This document shows positions 1 through 6,367 of a stretch of 15,133 nt of DNA, in pieces; position 1 is the first letter of the stretch, and each line of letters begins with the position of its first letter. The DNA is from JAPLXD01 sp041662765 (GTDB taxonomy: Bacteria; Patescibacteriota; Minisyncoccia; Moranbacterales; UBA11712), in NCBI GenBank assembly GCA_041662765.1, contig JBAZRT010000016.1, positions 1-15,133 of the forward strand, in the 5' to 3' direction. The notes under the pieces are model-generated. The model worked only from the letters and a program-made list of their open reading frames with translations, made no database searches and had not been told where the DNA came from. The position numbers and the translations under genes were made by a program.

Positions 1-87
1 CCCCATACCCAAAACCGTGAGCAATGTCCGGCCCTTCCGCGCGATGAAAATTCGGGTGGAAAGTTTTAGCAAATCCTTAGTAGTCAT
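1..87 (-). CDS. ABC transporter permease, FtsX/MacB type (N-terminal 29 codons only)
   Basis: The gene runs off the left edge, so only the start is visible. It opens with ATG at 87-85 and reads MTTKDLLKLS, followed by RKGRTLLTVLGMG. A short amphipathic start, then basic residues and 'R..LT.LG' leading into the first membrane helix is the usual opening of MacB/LolC/FtsX-like permeases. The start lies 1 bp after the stop of the upstream ABC ATPase gene, which strongly suggests one operon, translational coupling and one transporter. No separate ribosome binding site is visible. The family identification rests on this short N-terminus plus the neighbouring LolD/MacB-type ATPase; substrate cannot be told. 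Confidence 0.75.
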   Translation of the reverse strand, partial: MTTKDLLKLSTRIFIARKGRTLLTVLGMG

Positions 88-88
88 A

Positions 89-1636
89 TTACATTGAATA
101 ACGTGCCAGCATTATGATCTCCAGTTCCCTTGCGATTTTGATCGCCATCCGGCGGTCGAGCCCGACTCCGCCCTTCACCACCGGCCGGTCGACGAGATCG
201 AGAAACTCATCCATCGCAAGCTCATTTTGGATCCTCATTTTGACGTATTCGAGAAATTTTATCTTTTCCATCTCTCCGAGCTTGAGACGAAAATTTTCAA
301 GGAAATAATCGGCAATGTCGCTGGCTGACTTTTCGGCGTTGCCAAAATCAATCTTTTTCACTTGGTCAAATATCTGCGTGATCCCCTTCACCAATCGCTT
401 GGCATTGTTGTGCTCCCATCCGGCTCCGCCTTTTGTTTCCTCTTCCACAAGCCTTTTTTCAAGATCCTCGAGCATTATCCCGCCGGAAATGAAATCCTGG
501 AATAATTTTTTTGCGAGGTCTAGCTGTGTTTCGGGAATATGGAAAAAAATGTGGGAAAATATTTGCTGAGCCTTGAAAGGAATGAGAAGCGTTCCAACCT
601 GATCGGGAGAGAAATTTTTGAAAGACCGCGTGAGGGCCAGAAGCTCCGGGGAAATATGCTCTTTGCGGCGCTCGGCAAGATCTTCTTTTTTGACCAGCTC
701 GTATTCTTTCCCCAGCTCCCAATCTTTGCCCGCCTTGCCTTCCTTGAAAGTGCTCCACGCTTTCCCCAGTTCCTCTTTTTTGACCAGTTCCCAGTCTTTG
801 TCGAGCTGTCCCTTTTTGTGCAGTTCCCAAGCCTTGCCCAATGTTCCTTCCTTGAAAGAATCCCATTCCTTGCCGATCTTTTCCTGTTCCTCCAGATATT
901 CCTGCTCCCCTTTCTCGGAAAGTTCTTTTTTCTCGATCACTTCGACAATCTTCGTGATTTTCCCGTCCTGCATATGAAGAACGCGATCGCCGTATGAAAG
1001 ATGGCTCGGATCATGCGTGACAAGAACAACAAGTTTTTTGTCGACCTCGTTGAGCTCTTTGAGGATCGAAAGGACATTAAAGGTCGCTTTGGAATCAAGG
1101 TTTCCCACCGGTTCGTCGGCGACGATGATTGACGGGCTGTTCATGAGCGAACGGGCAATTGCCACTCTTTGCCTTTGCCCGCCGGAAAGATCATTTGGAA
1201 ATTTTTCCGCTTGCGCTTCAATTCCGAAACGTTTGAGAAAATTCATCCCGTCTTCGCGCTTCGCCGGAGAATCATCACCGACAAAAGACCTCGGCAAACA
1301 GACATTGTCGATGATCGAAAGCGTGGGAACAAGAAAAAAAGACTGGAAGATCATTCCGATCCGGCGGCGATGAAATTCAAGCTTTTCTTTTTCAGTGAAG
1401 GACGTGATTTCCTTGCCTTCGATCTCAACTTTCCCGCTCGTCGGCTTCAAAAGTCCCGAGAGAACATTGAGCAGAGTCGATTTCCCGCAACCCGACGGAC
1501 CAAAGAGTATGAGATATTCGTGAGGGTATATTTCAAGATCGATATTGTCCAGGATTCTGGCCTCATTCGGCTTTCCCTCGTTGAAGACAATGCTTAGTTT
1601 TTCTATTTTGATAAGCGGCGCGCCTGATGAATTCAT
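89..1636 (-). CDS. ABC transporter ATP-binding protein, LolD/MacB type, with long repeat-bearing C-terminal extension
   Basis: This 515-residue protein energises a membrane transporter, probably with the permease that starts 1 bp downstream. Residues 1-235 are a complete ABC ATPase: Walker A GPSGCGKST (46-54), Q-loop Gln98, signature LSGGQ (150-154), Walker B IIVADEP (170-176) and switch His208. The 'VADEPVGNLD' wording and close spacing fit the LolD/MacB/FtsE group, which normally ends near residue 230. Here about 280 residues follow. Residues 253-318 are charged 12-residue repeats with Trp at 258, 270, 282, 294 and 306. Residues 325-515 are a predicted mostly helical domain I do not recognise. 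ATG at 1636 is preceded by an extended -10 promoter but no clear Shine-Dalgarno site. ATPase identity is secure; the role of the extension is unknown. Confidence 0.93.
   Translation of the reverse strand: MNSSGAPLIKIEKLSIVFNEGKPNEARILDNIDLEIYPHEYLILFGPSGCGKSTLLNVLSGLLKPTSGKVEIEGKEITSFTEKEKLEFHRRRIGMIFQSFFLVPTLSIIDNVCLPRSFVGDDSPAKREDGMNFLKRFGIEAQAEKFPNDLSGGQRQRVAIARSLMNSPSIIVADEPVGNLDSKATFNVLSILKELNEVDKKLVVLVTHDPSHLSYGDRVLHMQDGKITKIVEVIEKKELSEKGEQEYLEEQEKIGKEWDSFKEGTLGKAWELHKKGQLDKDWELVKKEELGKAWSTFKEGKAGKDWELGKEYELVKKEDLAERRKEHISPELLALTRSFKNFSPDQVGTLLIPFKAQQIFSHIFFHIPETQLDLAKKLFQDFISGGIMLEDLEKRLVEEETKGGAGWEHNNAKRLVKGITQIFDQVKKIDFGNAEKSASDIADYFLENFRLKLGEMEKIKFLEYVKMRIQNELAMDEFLDLVDRPVVKGGVGLDRRMAIKIARELEIIMLARYSM
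683..880 (-). repeat. Coding tandem repeat of 36-bp units (12-residue Trp repeat) in the ABC ATPase gene
   Basis: Codons 253-318 encode units of the form 'xLGKxWELxKKG', with a Trp codon every 36 bp exactly five times (first TGG is the complement of 863-865). Units alternate between a 'W-x-x-FKEG' form (units 1 and 4) and a 'W-E-L-x-K-K' form (units 2, 3 and 5), suggesting a higher-order duplication of about three units. The plus-strand strings ccttgaaag and tttttgaccag each recur, which fits duplication rather than chance. Confidence 0.85.
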
Positions 1637-1665
1637 TTTGATTTTGTGATAACTTTTCTTCTTCT

Positions 1666-1674
1666 AGTATATCA
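1666..1674 (-). promoter_or_regulatory. Extended -10 promoter for the ABC transporter operon
   Basis: On the minus strand the sequence reads TGA then TATACT, an extended -10 element (TGn plus 5 of 6 matches to TATAAT). Transcription would begin near 1659, giving a leader of roughly 23 nt before the ATG at 1636. The -35 region is poor, as expected for an extended -10 promoter. It lies in the 110-bp gap after tatD, the largest gap in this part of the window. Confidence 0.55.
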
Positions 1675-1746
1675 TGAATTTATCTTATTTCACTAATTTT
1701 ACCGCTTCGATCGTATTCATTTCCCTACTTTCAAAAATTTACCCAA

Positions 1747-2538
1747 TTACCCGACCCCGAAGAATCTCTCCGCATTTTCGTCCGTCTTTTTTTCAGCGTC
1801 CTCAACCGATATTTCCTTTATTTCGGCTATTTTTTCGGCGATGTACCGAACAAACATCGGCTCGTTTCTTTTTCCCCTCATCGCTTGCGGAGAAAGAAAA
1901 GGGCTATCTGAGTCGAGCATGATCCTGTCAAGGGGAATCATTTGAACTGCTTCGATTAGTTTCTCGGACCGCGAAACAGGCTTGGGATAAGTGATGTTTC
2001 CGGAAAAAGAAAAATGCACATTCGGCAATTTCAAAAATTTCTCCGTGTCTTTTTTCTCCCCGCTGTAGCAATGAAGCACAAAACCTATCTCATTGTATTT
2101 TGAAACAACGGTAAACAGATCTTCCCATGCTTCGCGGCAATGGATCACAACAGGCAACCCCAGCGCGCTAGCCACTTTCAATTGTTTTTCTAATAATATT
2201 TTCTGCTGCTTGATTTTCTCCGGATCTTTATAGTAAAAATAATCAAGACCTATCTCTCCAATTGCTCTGACTTTTTCATGCGATGCCATTTTTTTCAATT
2301 CTTCGATGTCTTCGTCTGCTGGCAACGATAATTTTTCTCCTGCGTCGTGAGGATGAAAGCCAACGGCCGCAAAAATGTTTTCATGGCCCTCTGCGATATC
2401 AATGGATCTTTTGCTCGTTTTCAAATCAACCCCGATGTTCATTATTTTTTTCACCCCATTATCAAAAGCGCGACGAATCACTTCCTCGCGGTCTTCGTCA
2501 AAATTTTCAAAATCCAAATGCGCGTGAGTATCGATCAT
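1747..2538 (-). CDS. tatD: TatD family metal-dependent deoxyribonuclease
   Basis: A 263-residue TIM-barrel metallohydrolase of normal family length, expected to be a cytoplasmic Mg2+-dependent 3'-5' exonuclease or DNA quality-control nuclease. The metal ligands are in place: HAHLD (His5, His7), GEIGLDYF (Glu95), VIHCRE (His132), LHCYSG (His155) and Asp210 in DSDSPFL. GFHPHD at 60-65 is also typical. The last motif is usually E-T-D-S-P; here it is D-S-D-S-P, a mild variant that keeps the catalytic Asp. The start lies 12 bp after metG, so the two are probably co-transcribed with rsmI. Only a weak AGG is seen upstream of the ATG. Confidence 0.95.
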   Translation of the reverse strand: MIDTHAHLDFENFDEDREEVIRRAFDNGVKKIMNIGVDLKTSKRSIDIAEGHENIFAAVGFHPHDAGEKLSLPADEDIEELKKMASHEKVRAIGEIGLDYFYYKDPEKIKQQKILLEKQLKVASALGLPVVIHCREAWEDLFTVVSKYNEIGFVLHCYSGEKKDTEKFLKLPNVHFSFSGNITYPKPVSRSEKLIEAVQMIPLDRIMLDSDSPFLSPQAMRGKRNEPMFVRYIAEKIAEIKEISVEDAEKKTDENAERFFGVG

Positions 2539-2550
2539 GGAAAGTTAAGC

Positions 2551-4011
2551 CTATTTTATTCTCGGAAATAAAACTGTCGCTTCTTTCGTTTCCAGCGCTT
2601 TTTTGATTTTTTTCGAAGTCTCGGGCATGAAAGGCATGAGTATATCTGAAATTAAATAAAGATCTGAAACCAATTTTTGCATTACTTCCTGAAATTTTTT
2701 CTCGTCATTTTTTTGCAATTCCCACGGTTTGTTTTCTTCGACAAACTTATCATTTTCTCTGATAATTTTCCAAATGTAACCCATTGCTTTTTCAAATTCA
2801 AATTTTTCAATATTTTTGAAAATTGAGTCATTGTAAATTGATTGAAAATTGAAAATTGAAAATTGAAAATTTTGAGCGAGTCGAATGACTCGCGAGACAA
2901 GGTTGCCGATTCCATTCGCCAGATCCGCGTTGTATTTCTCCGTGAGGCGCTCCATTGTCACATCAACGTCCTCACCAAACGTTCCCGCCGACATCAGGAG
3001 ATAGCGCGTGCCATCCGTGCCGAATTTTTCCAGCATTTCATCAATTCCAATCACGTTTCCGATGGTTTTGCTCATTTTTCTGCCTCCCGAAAGCAAGTGC
3101 CCGTGTGTGAAAAGAAGTTTTGGAAATTCGATTCCCAATTGCATCAGCACGATAGGCCAGATGGTCGTGTGAACCCGCAGGATATCTTTACCGATCAGCT
3201 GAACATCCGCCGGCCAAAATTCTAGTTTTTCTAAGGCTAAGCCTTTATTTTTTCTAAGGCTTTTTCTAAGGCTTAGCCTTAGAATATCACCGTTCCAACC
3301 CAATCCCGTGAGATAACTCAAAAAAGCATCAAACCAGACATAGGTCGTATGCTCCGCGTCGAATGGCAGGGGAATTCCCCACTTCACGTTTTTGCGCGAA
3401 ATAGAAACGTCTTTCAACTTTTCGCCCTTGAGAAACGACAAAATTTCTTTTTTGTATTTTTCCGGCCTGATGCAAAATTCGTCTTTTTCTATTTTCTGCA
3501 CTAGCTCCTCCTGCAATTCATTCATTTTGAGAAGATAGCTTTCCTCTTTCACAATTTCACAATCCGTATCATGGTCCGGACAGCGCCCATTGACCAGATC
3601 GCCTTCATTTTTGAACTGCTCGCACCCAACGCAATAGAGGCCTTCGTATTCGCCTTTGTATATCGCGCCTTTGTCAAAAAGAATTTGCAAAACTTTTTGC
3701 ACGGCTCTTTTGTGCTTCGGATCAGTCGTCCGGATAAAATTGTCGTATTTGATATCCAGCTTGTCCCAAAGTTGTTTGAAACCAGCCGATATTTCGTCGA
3801 CAAACTGTTGCGGATCTTTTCCGGATTCTTCAGCTTTCTTTTGAATCTTGAGCCCGTGCTCGTCCGTCCCCATCAGAAAAAACACTTCATCGCCTTGAAG
3901 TTTGTGAAATCTCGCCAACACATCCGCCGCCACGCTCGTATAGGCATGTCCAATATGAGGCTTGGCGTTGACATAATAGACAGGTGTTGTCACAAAAAAC
4001 TTTTTTTTCAT
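2551..4011 (-). CDS. metG: Methionyl-tRNA synthetase with two in-frame repeat insertions
   Basis: This class I synthetase of 486 residues charges tRNA-Met. Seen are HIGH (19-22), one zinc knuckle (Cys127, Cys130, Cys144, His147, as in Thermus), the FWPADV/GKDILR block, and KMSKT (312-316) in place of KMSKS. It lacks the C-terminal dimerisation/tRNA-binding domain of longer MetRS, common in reduced genomes. Two oddities are visible. Residues about 242-262 (RLSLRKSLRKNKG) come from palindromic DNA and lengthen a loop that is about 14 residues shorter in Bacillus MetRS. Residues about 381-391 (FQFSIFNFQS) come from a heptanucleotide array in the linker of the anticodon-binding domain. The frame is intact and the catalytic motifs are complete, so it is probably functional. 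It begins 6 bp after rsmI. Confidence 0.97.
   Translation of the reverse strand: MKKKFFVTTPVYYVNAKPHIGHAYTSVAADVLARFHKLQGDEVFFLMGTDEHGLKIQKKAEESGKDPQQFVDEISAGFKQLWDKLDIKYDNFIRTTDPKHKRAVQKVLQILFDKGAIYKGEYEGLYCVGCEQFKNEGDLVNGRCPDHDTDCEIVKEESYLLKMNELQEELVQKIEKDEFCIRPEKYKKEILSFLKGEKLKDVSISRKNVKWGIPLPFDAEHTTYVWFDAFLSYLTGLGWNGDILRLSLRKSLRKNKGLALEKLEFWPADVQLIGKDILRVHTTIWPIVLMQLGIEFPKLLFTHGHLLSGGRKMSKTIGNVIGIDEMLEKFGTDGTRYLLMSAGTFGEDVDVTMERLTEKYNADLANGIGNLVSRVIRLAQNFQFSIFNFQSIYNDSIFKNIEKFEFEKAMGYIWKIIRENDKFVEENKPWELQKNDEKKFQEVMQKLVSDLYLISDILMPFMPETSKKIKKALETKEATVLFPRIK
2841..2871 (-). repeat. ATTGAAA heptanucleotide array inside metG
   Basis: Four perfect consecutive copies of ATTGAAA occupy 2841-2868 on the plus strand, with a partial fifth. 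Three units make 21 nt, so the array reads through in frame and yields a Phe/Gln/Ser/Ile/Asn-rich peptide. The same heptamer fills the intergenic region at 4720-4840. Confidence 0.85.
3226..3286 (-). repeat. Palindromic repeat inserted in frame in metG
   Basis: The string TTTTCTAAGGCT, or close variants, occurs three times in 3226-3272. Two copies are palindromic: arms AAGGC/GCCTT around TAA (3233-3245) and arms CTAAGGC/GCCTTAG around TTA (3266-3282). The encoded residues (about 242-262) lengthen a loop that is short in other MetRS proteins as I remember them. Confidence 0.7.
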
Positions 4012-4017
4012 TCAGAT

Positions 4018-4695
4018 TCAACAAGCAATTATCACAAACTCCCCCTTGGTCTTGTCGCTGTTTTTCTTATAATATTCCAAAATTTCAGCAACAGTTCCTT
4101 TTTTTATCTCCTCAAACATTTTCGTCAATTCCCGGCCTACTACCAGTTTAGCATCAGGTTTCATTTTTTCCAAAAGTTCCAGATTTTTGAGAAACCGGTG
4201 CGGAGATTCGAAGTATATGACGGGACATTTGCTCTCGGCCACTCCGCGAAAAAATGTCTCCCGCCCTTTCTTGTGCGGCGGAAAACCGAGAAAAGAAAAC
4301 CGGCTCATGTTGATCCCGGCGACGCTCGCCAAACATGTCACTGCCGACGCCCCCGGAATTGGAACAATTTCAACCTTTTGTTCTCCGTTATGCGTTATGT
4401 GCTCTATGAGAATATTTCCCGGGTCGCTCACTCCCGGCGTGCCTGCATCGGAAACCAAGGCCAAATTTTTCCCATTTTCCAGATGTTCGACAATTTTCTC
4501 GACCCTTGAGATCTTCGAGTGATGGTGGTATGATAAAAGAGGTTTTTGAATTTCATATCTGTCCAAAAGCTTTTTCGTCACCCGCGTGTCCTCGCATAAA
4601 ATGAGATCAACATCTTTCAGAACGCGAAGAGCGCGAAGAGTGATATCTTCGAGATTGCCGATGGGAGTAGCGACGATGTATAACTTACCAGTCAT
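4018..4695 (-). CDS. rsmI: 16S rRNA (cytidine-1402-2'-O)-methyltransferase RsmI
   Basis: RsmI 2'-O-methylates C1402 of 16S rRNA in the decoding centre using SAM. This 225-residue protein has the family marks: an N-terminal GKLYIVATPIGNLEDIT, CEDTR, SDAGTPGVSDPG, PIPGASA and YFESPHR. The start is placed at ATG 4695-4693 (MTGKLYIV), matching the normal family start; the frame continues upstream to a TTG at 4728, but that adds 11 residues from AT-rich repeat DNA. E. coli RsmI has about 60 more C-terminal residues that are missing here, seemingly a lineage feature since the protein ends cleanly with TGA. It is the first gene of the rsmI-metG-tatD run. No Shine-Dalgarno site is visible. Confidence 0.95.
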   Translation of the reverse strand: MTGKLYIVATPIGNLEDITLRALRVLKDVDLILCEDTRVTKKLLDRYEIQKPLLSYHHHSKISRVEKIVEHLENGKNLALVSDAGTPGVSDPGNILIEHITHNGEQKVEIVPIPGASAVTCLASVAGINMSRFSFLGFPPHKKGRETFFRGVAESKCPVIYFESPHRFLKNLELLEKMKPDAKLVVGRELTKMFEEIKKGTVAEILEYYKKNSDKTKGEFVIIAC

Positions 4696-4705
4696 TTTAT
4701 TTTCT

Positions 4706-4735
4706 ATAATTAGTTCAATAATTTTCAATTGTCAA
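4706..4735 (-). promoter_or_regulatory. Possible promoter for rsmI-metG-tatD
   Basis: A perfect TTGACA -35 (complement of 4730-4735) lies 18 bp from AATTAT (complement of 4706-4711, 4 of 6 matches). Transcription would begin very close to the rsmI ATG. The region is so AT-rich that chance matches are likely, hence the low confidence. Confidence 0.35.
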
Positions 4736-4840
4736 TTTAAAATTTTCATTTAATTTTCAATTTTCAATTTTCAAAAATTGATCATTGAAAATTATAACAC
4801 TGAAAATTGATTGAAAACTGATCATTGGAAATTGAAAATT
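4720..4840. repeat. AT-rich inverted heptanucleotide repeat region between divergent genes
   Basis: Three consecutive TTTTCAA units (4754-4774) are followed by scattered copies of the reverse-complement motif, ATTGAAAA and variants (4784-4840), so the region is roughly inverted-repeat in organisation. The motif matches the array inside metG. The stretch separates rsmI (minus) from the plus-strand gene at 4841 and must hold both promoters. Confidence 0.8.
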
Positions 4841-5311
4841 ATGATCTTAACCACACACATTTTGGCCGGCGCCGTCCTCGGTGCAAATATCCAAAATCCA
4901 TACGCCGTCGCAGGGCTGGCTGTCGCGGTGCATTTTGCTCTCGATCTTTTTCCTCACGGAGACTATTTGGACAAAAAATCCAGTTTCAAGGAATTTTGGA
5001 AAGTGGCCGTGGACCTTGCAATCGGTTTGGGAACAGTTGCTGCAATATTATTTTGTCGAGATGGAGCATTGACGGCAAATCTTCAAAATATAGCCATCGG
5101 AATATTTTTCTCGCTTCTTCCTGACGGGACCACGTTTCTATGCTGGAAAATGGGAGTGAAATTCTTGAAGCCAATATATAATTTTCACCAAAAACTTCAT
5201 CTTATTCATTATCCCGATTTCGCTCCCGAGCGCCGCTTCAAACTAAAAAACAATCTTTGGGATATTTTTATCTCGCTAGTCTCCGTGATCACATTGCTTT
5301 CTCTTCGCTAA
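4841..5311 (+). CDS. Small membrane protein with HxxxDxxPH motif, function unknown
   Basis: The only plus-strand gene called: 156 residues starting at ATG 4841 (MILTTHILAGAVLG). A TTG start 30 bp upstream would add ten residues made from the repeat region, so it was not used. It has hydrophobic stretches near residues 7-30, 57-75 and 135-155. Conserved-looking polar groups are His6, His31-x3-Asp35, Pro38-His39, and a late cluster HQKLHLIHY. A 'TTHILAG' start and His/Asp in membrane segments recall YdjM/DUF457-type putative membrane metal-dependent hydrolases, but the match is only by pattern and I would not assign a function. Its last 23 bp overlap the end of the convergent AI-2E-family gene. 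Confidence 0.75.
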   Translation: MILTTHILAGAVLGANIQNPYAVAGLAVAVHFALDLFPHGDYLDKKSSFKEFWKVAVDLAIGLGTVAAILFCRDGALTANLQNIAIGIFFSLLPDGTTFLCWKMGVKFLKPIYNFHQKLHLIHYPDFAPERRFKLKNNLWDIFISLVSVITLLSLR

Positions 5312-6326
5312 CTTCCGGTTTTCTGACCAGATCGCCTGCCACTTCACTCACCATCGTTGCAACCGGCACTGCAATGATCACGCCCATTACGCCTCCCAGT
5401 TTGGCGCCAATGAGCAGCGACAAGATCACAACCACCGGATTGAGTCCGACCGCTTTTTTCATCACAAGCGGTGCGATCACATATCCTTCCAACTGCTGCG
5501 CAACGGCGAAGAGAGCAAGAACAAGAAGCCCCGTGACCGGCCCGTGCAAAAAGCTGACCGATGCGGCTACAACCGCCGACACGATCGGACCGACATAGGG
5601 AATGATCTCAAGAAGTCCGGCCATGATTGCAAGGACAAGCGCGTACGGCGCACCAATGACCAAAAGTCCGACATAATCGATCGCAAAAATGATCACCATG
5701 AGAGCCATCTGACCCAAAAGCCAGCGCCCCATTTTGAATTGGATCCGATCGACAAGCCCCGCGACATATTCGCCATGCTCAGCCGGCGCGATTGATGCAA
5801 AAAATTTTTTGACGCCCTTCTCCTCAACAGACATATAGAAAGCAACGGACAAAACCACAAGAAAAGAAAATATTCCGCCGATGAAGGAAACTGTTCCGCT
5901 GAAAATATTCGTACCAACCTGCGAAAACCTGTCTGTTATATTTCCCGAAAAGTTGCTGATTTGCTGCTGAAAATTGTGGGAGGTCGCATAGTTCCGAACA
6001 CCTTGAAAATATCCGGAAAATTTTTCCACAAGATTCGGAAAGTTTTCACCCAGCCCTCGAATTTCGGAGGCTATAGGCGCGACAAGGAAAGAAATTGCCG
6101 TCCCGACAATTGAGATGGCCAGAATATAGATGACCAAAACCGCAAGAGAACGCGGAACTCTTTTTTTCTGACACCAGTCCACGATCGGATCAATAGCGCT
6201 TACAATAACAAGCGCCAAAAAAACAAGAACGAGAATATCCCGAATAAGGAAAAGAAACCAGAGAAGGAGCAGGATAAATATGGTCCTGAGTATTGTGCTT
6301 GAAGATATTTCTATGGTTCTGTTCAT
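5289..6326 (-). CDS. AI-2E/PerM (UPF0118) family membrane transporter
   Basis: A 345-residue inner-membrane protein of about eight helices, the usual size and layout for the AI-2E family transporter/permease group, whose real substrates are mostly unknown (some members are Na+/H+ antiporters or autoinducer exporters). Two N-terminal helices with RDILVLVFLALVIVSAI are followed by AIDPIVDW, a hydrophilic region (about 95-150) with many Phe/Asn, and the diagnostic C-terminal half: PYVGP at 243 and GLNPVVVILSLLIGAKLGG towards the end. The start ATG at 6326 follows M16 by 41 bp, so co-transcription is likely. Its 3' end overlaps the convergent gene by 23 bp, with no visible terminator between them. 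Confidence 0.93.
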   Translation of the reverse strand: MNRTIEISSSTILRTIFILLLLWFLFLIRDILVLVFLALVIVSAIDPIVDWCQKKRVPRSLAVLVIYILAISIVGTAISFLVAPIASEIRGLGENFPNLVEKFSGYFQGVRNYATSHNFQQQISNFSGNITDRFSQVGTNIFSGTVSFIGGIFSFLVVLSVAFYMSVEEKGVKKFFASIAPAEHGEYVAGLVDRIQFKMGRWLLGQMALMVIIFAIDYVGLLVIGAPYALVLAIMAGLLEIIPYVGPIVSAVVAASVSFLHGPVTGLLVLALFAVAQQLEGYVIAPLVMKKAVGLNPVVVILSLLIGAKLGGVMGVIIAVPVATMVSEVAGDLVRKPEVSEEKAM

Positions 6327-6367
6327 GAATTTTGCAATTATCTAATTTTCAAACAATAACCGAGATT

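Noticed and set aside
1747..2538. TatD as inactive because of the D-S-D-S-P motif
   Set aside because: Only the Glu preceding the catalytic Asp position is changed, conservatively; all metal ligands are present.
3571..4509. Long plus-strand open frame (312 codons) opposite metG and rsmI
   Set aside because: It lies wholly antisense to two confidently identified genes, has no recognisable motifs, and its residue makeup is that of a reversed coding strand.
4754..4774. Short tandem repeats as CRISPR or replication iterons
   Set aside because: Units are 7 bp with no spacers and no cas, rep or dnaA-type genes nearby; this is simple AT-rich sequence.
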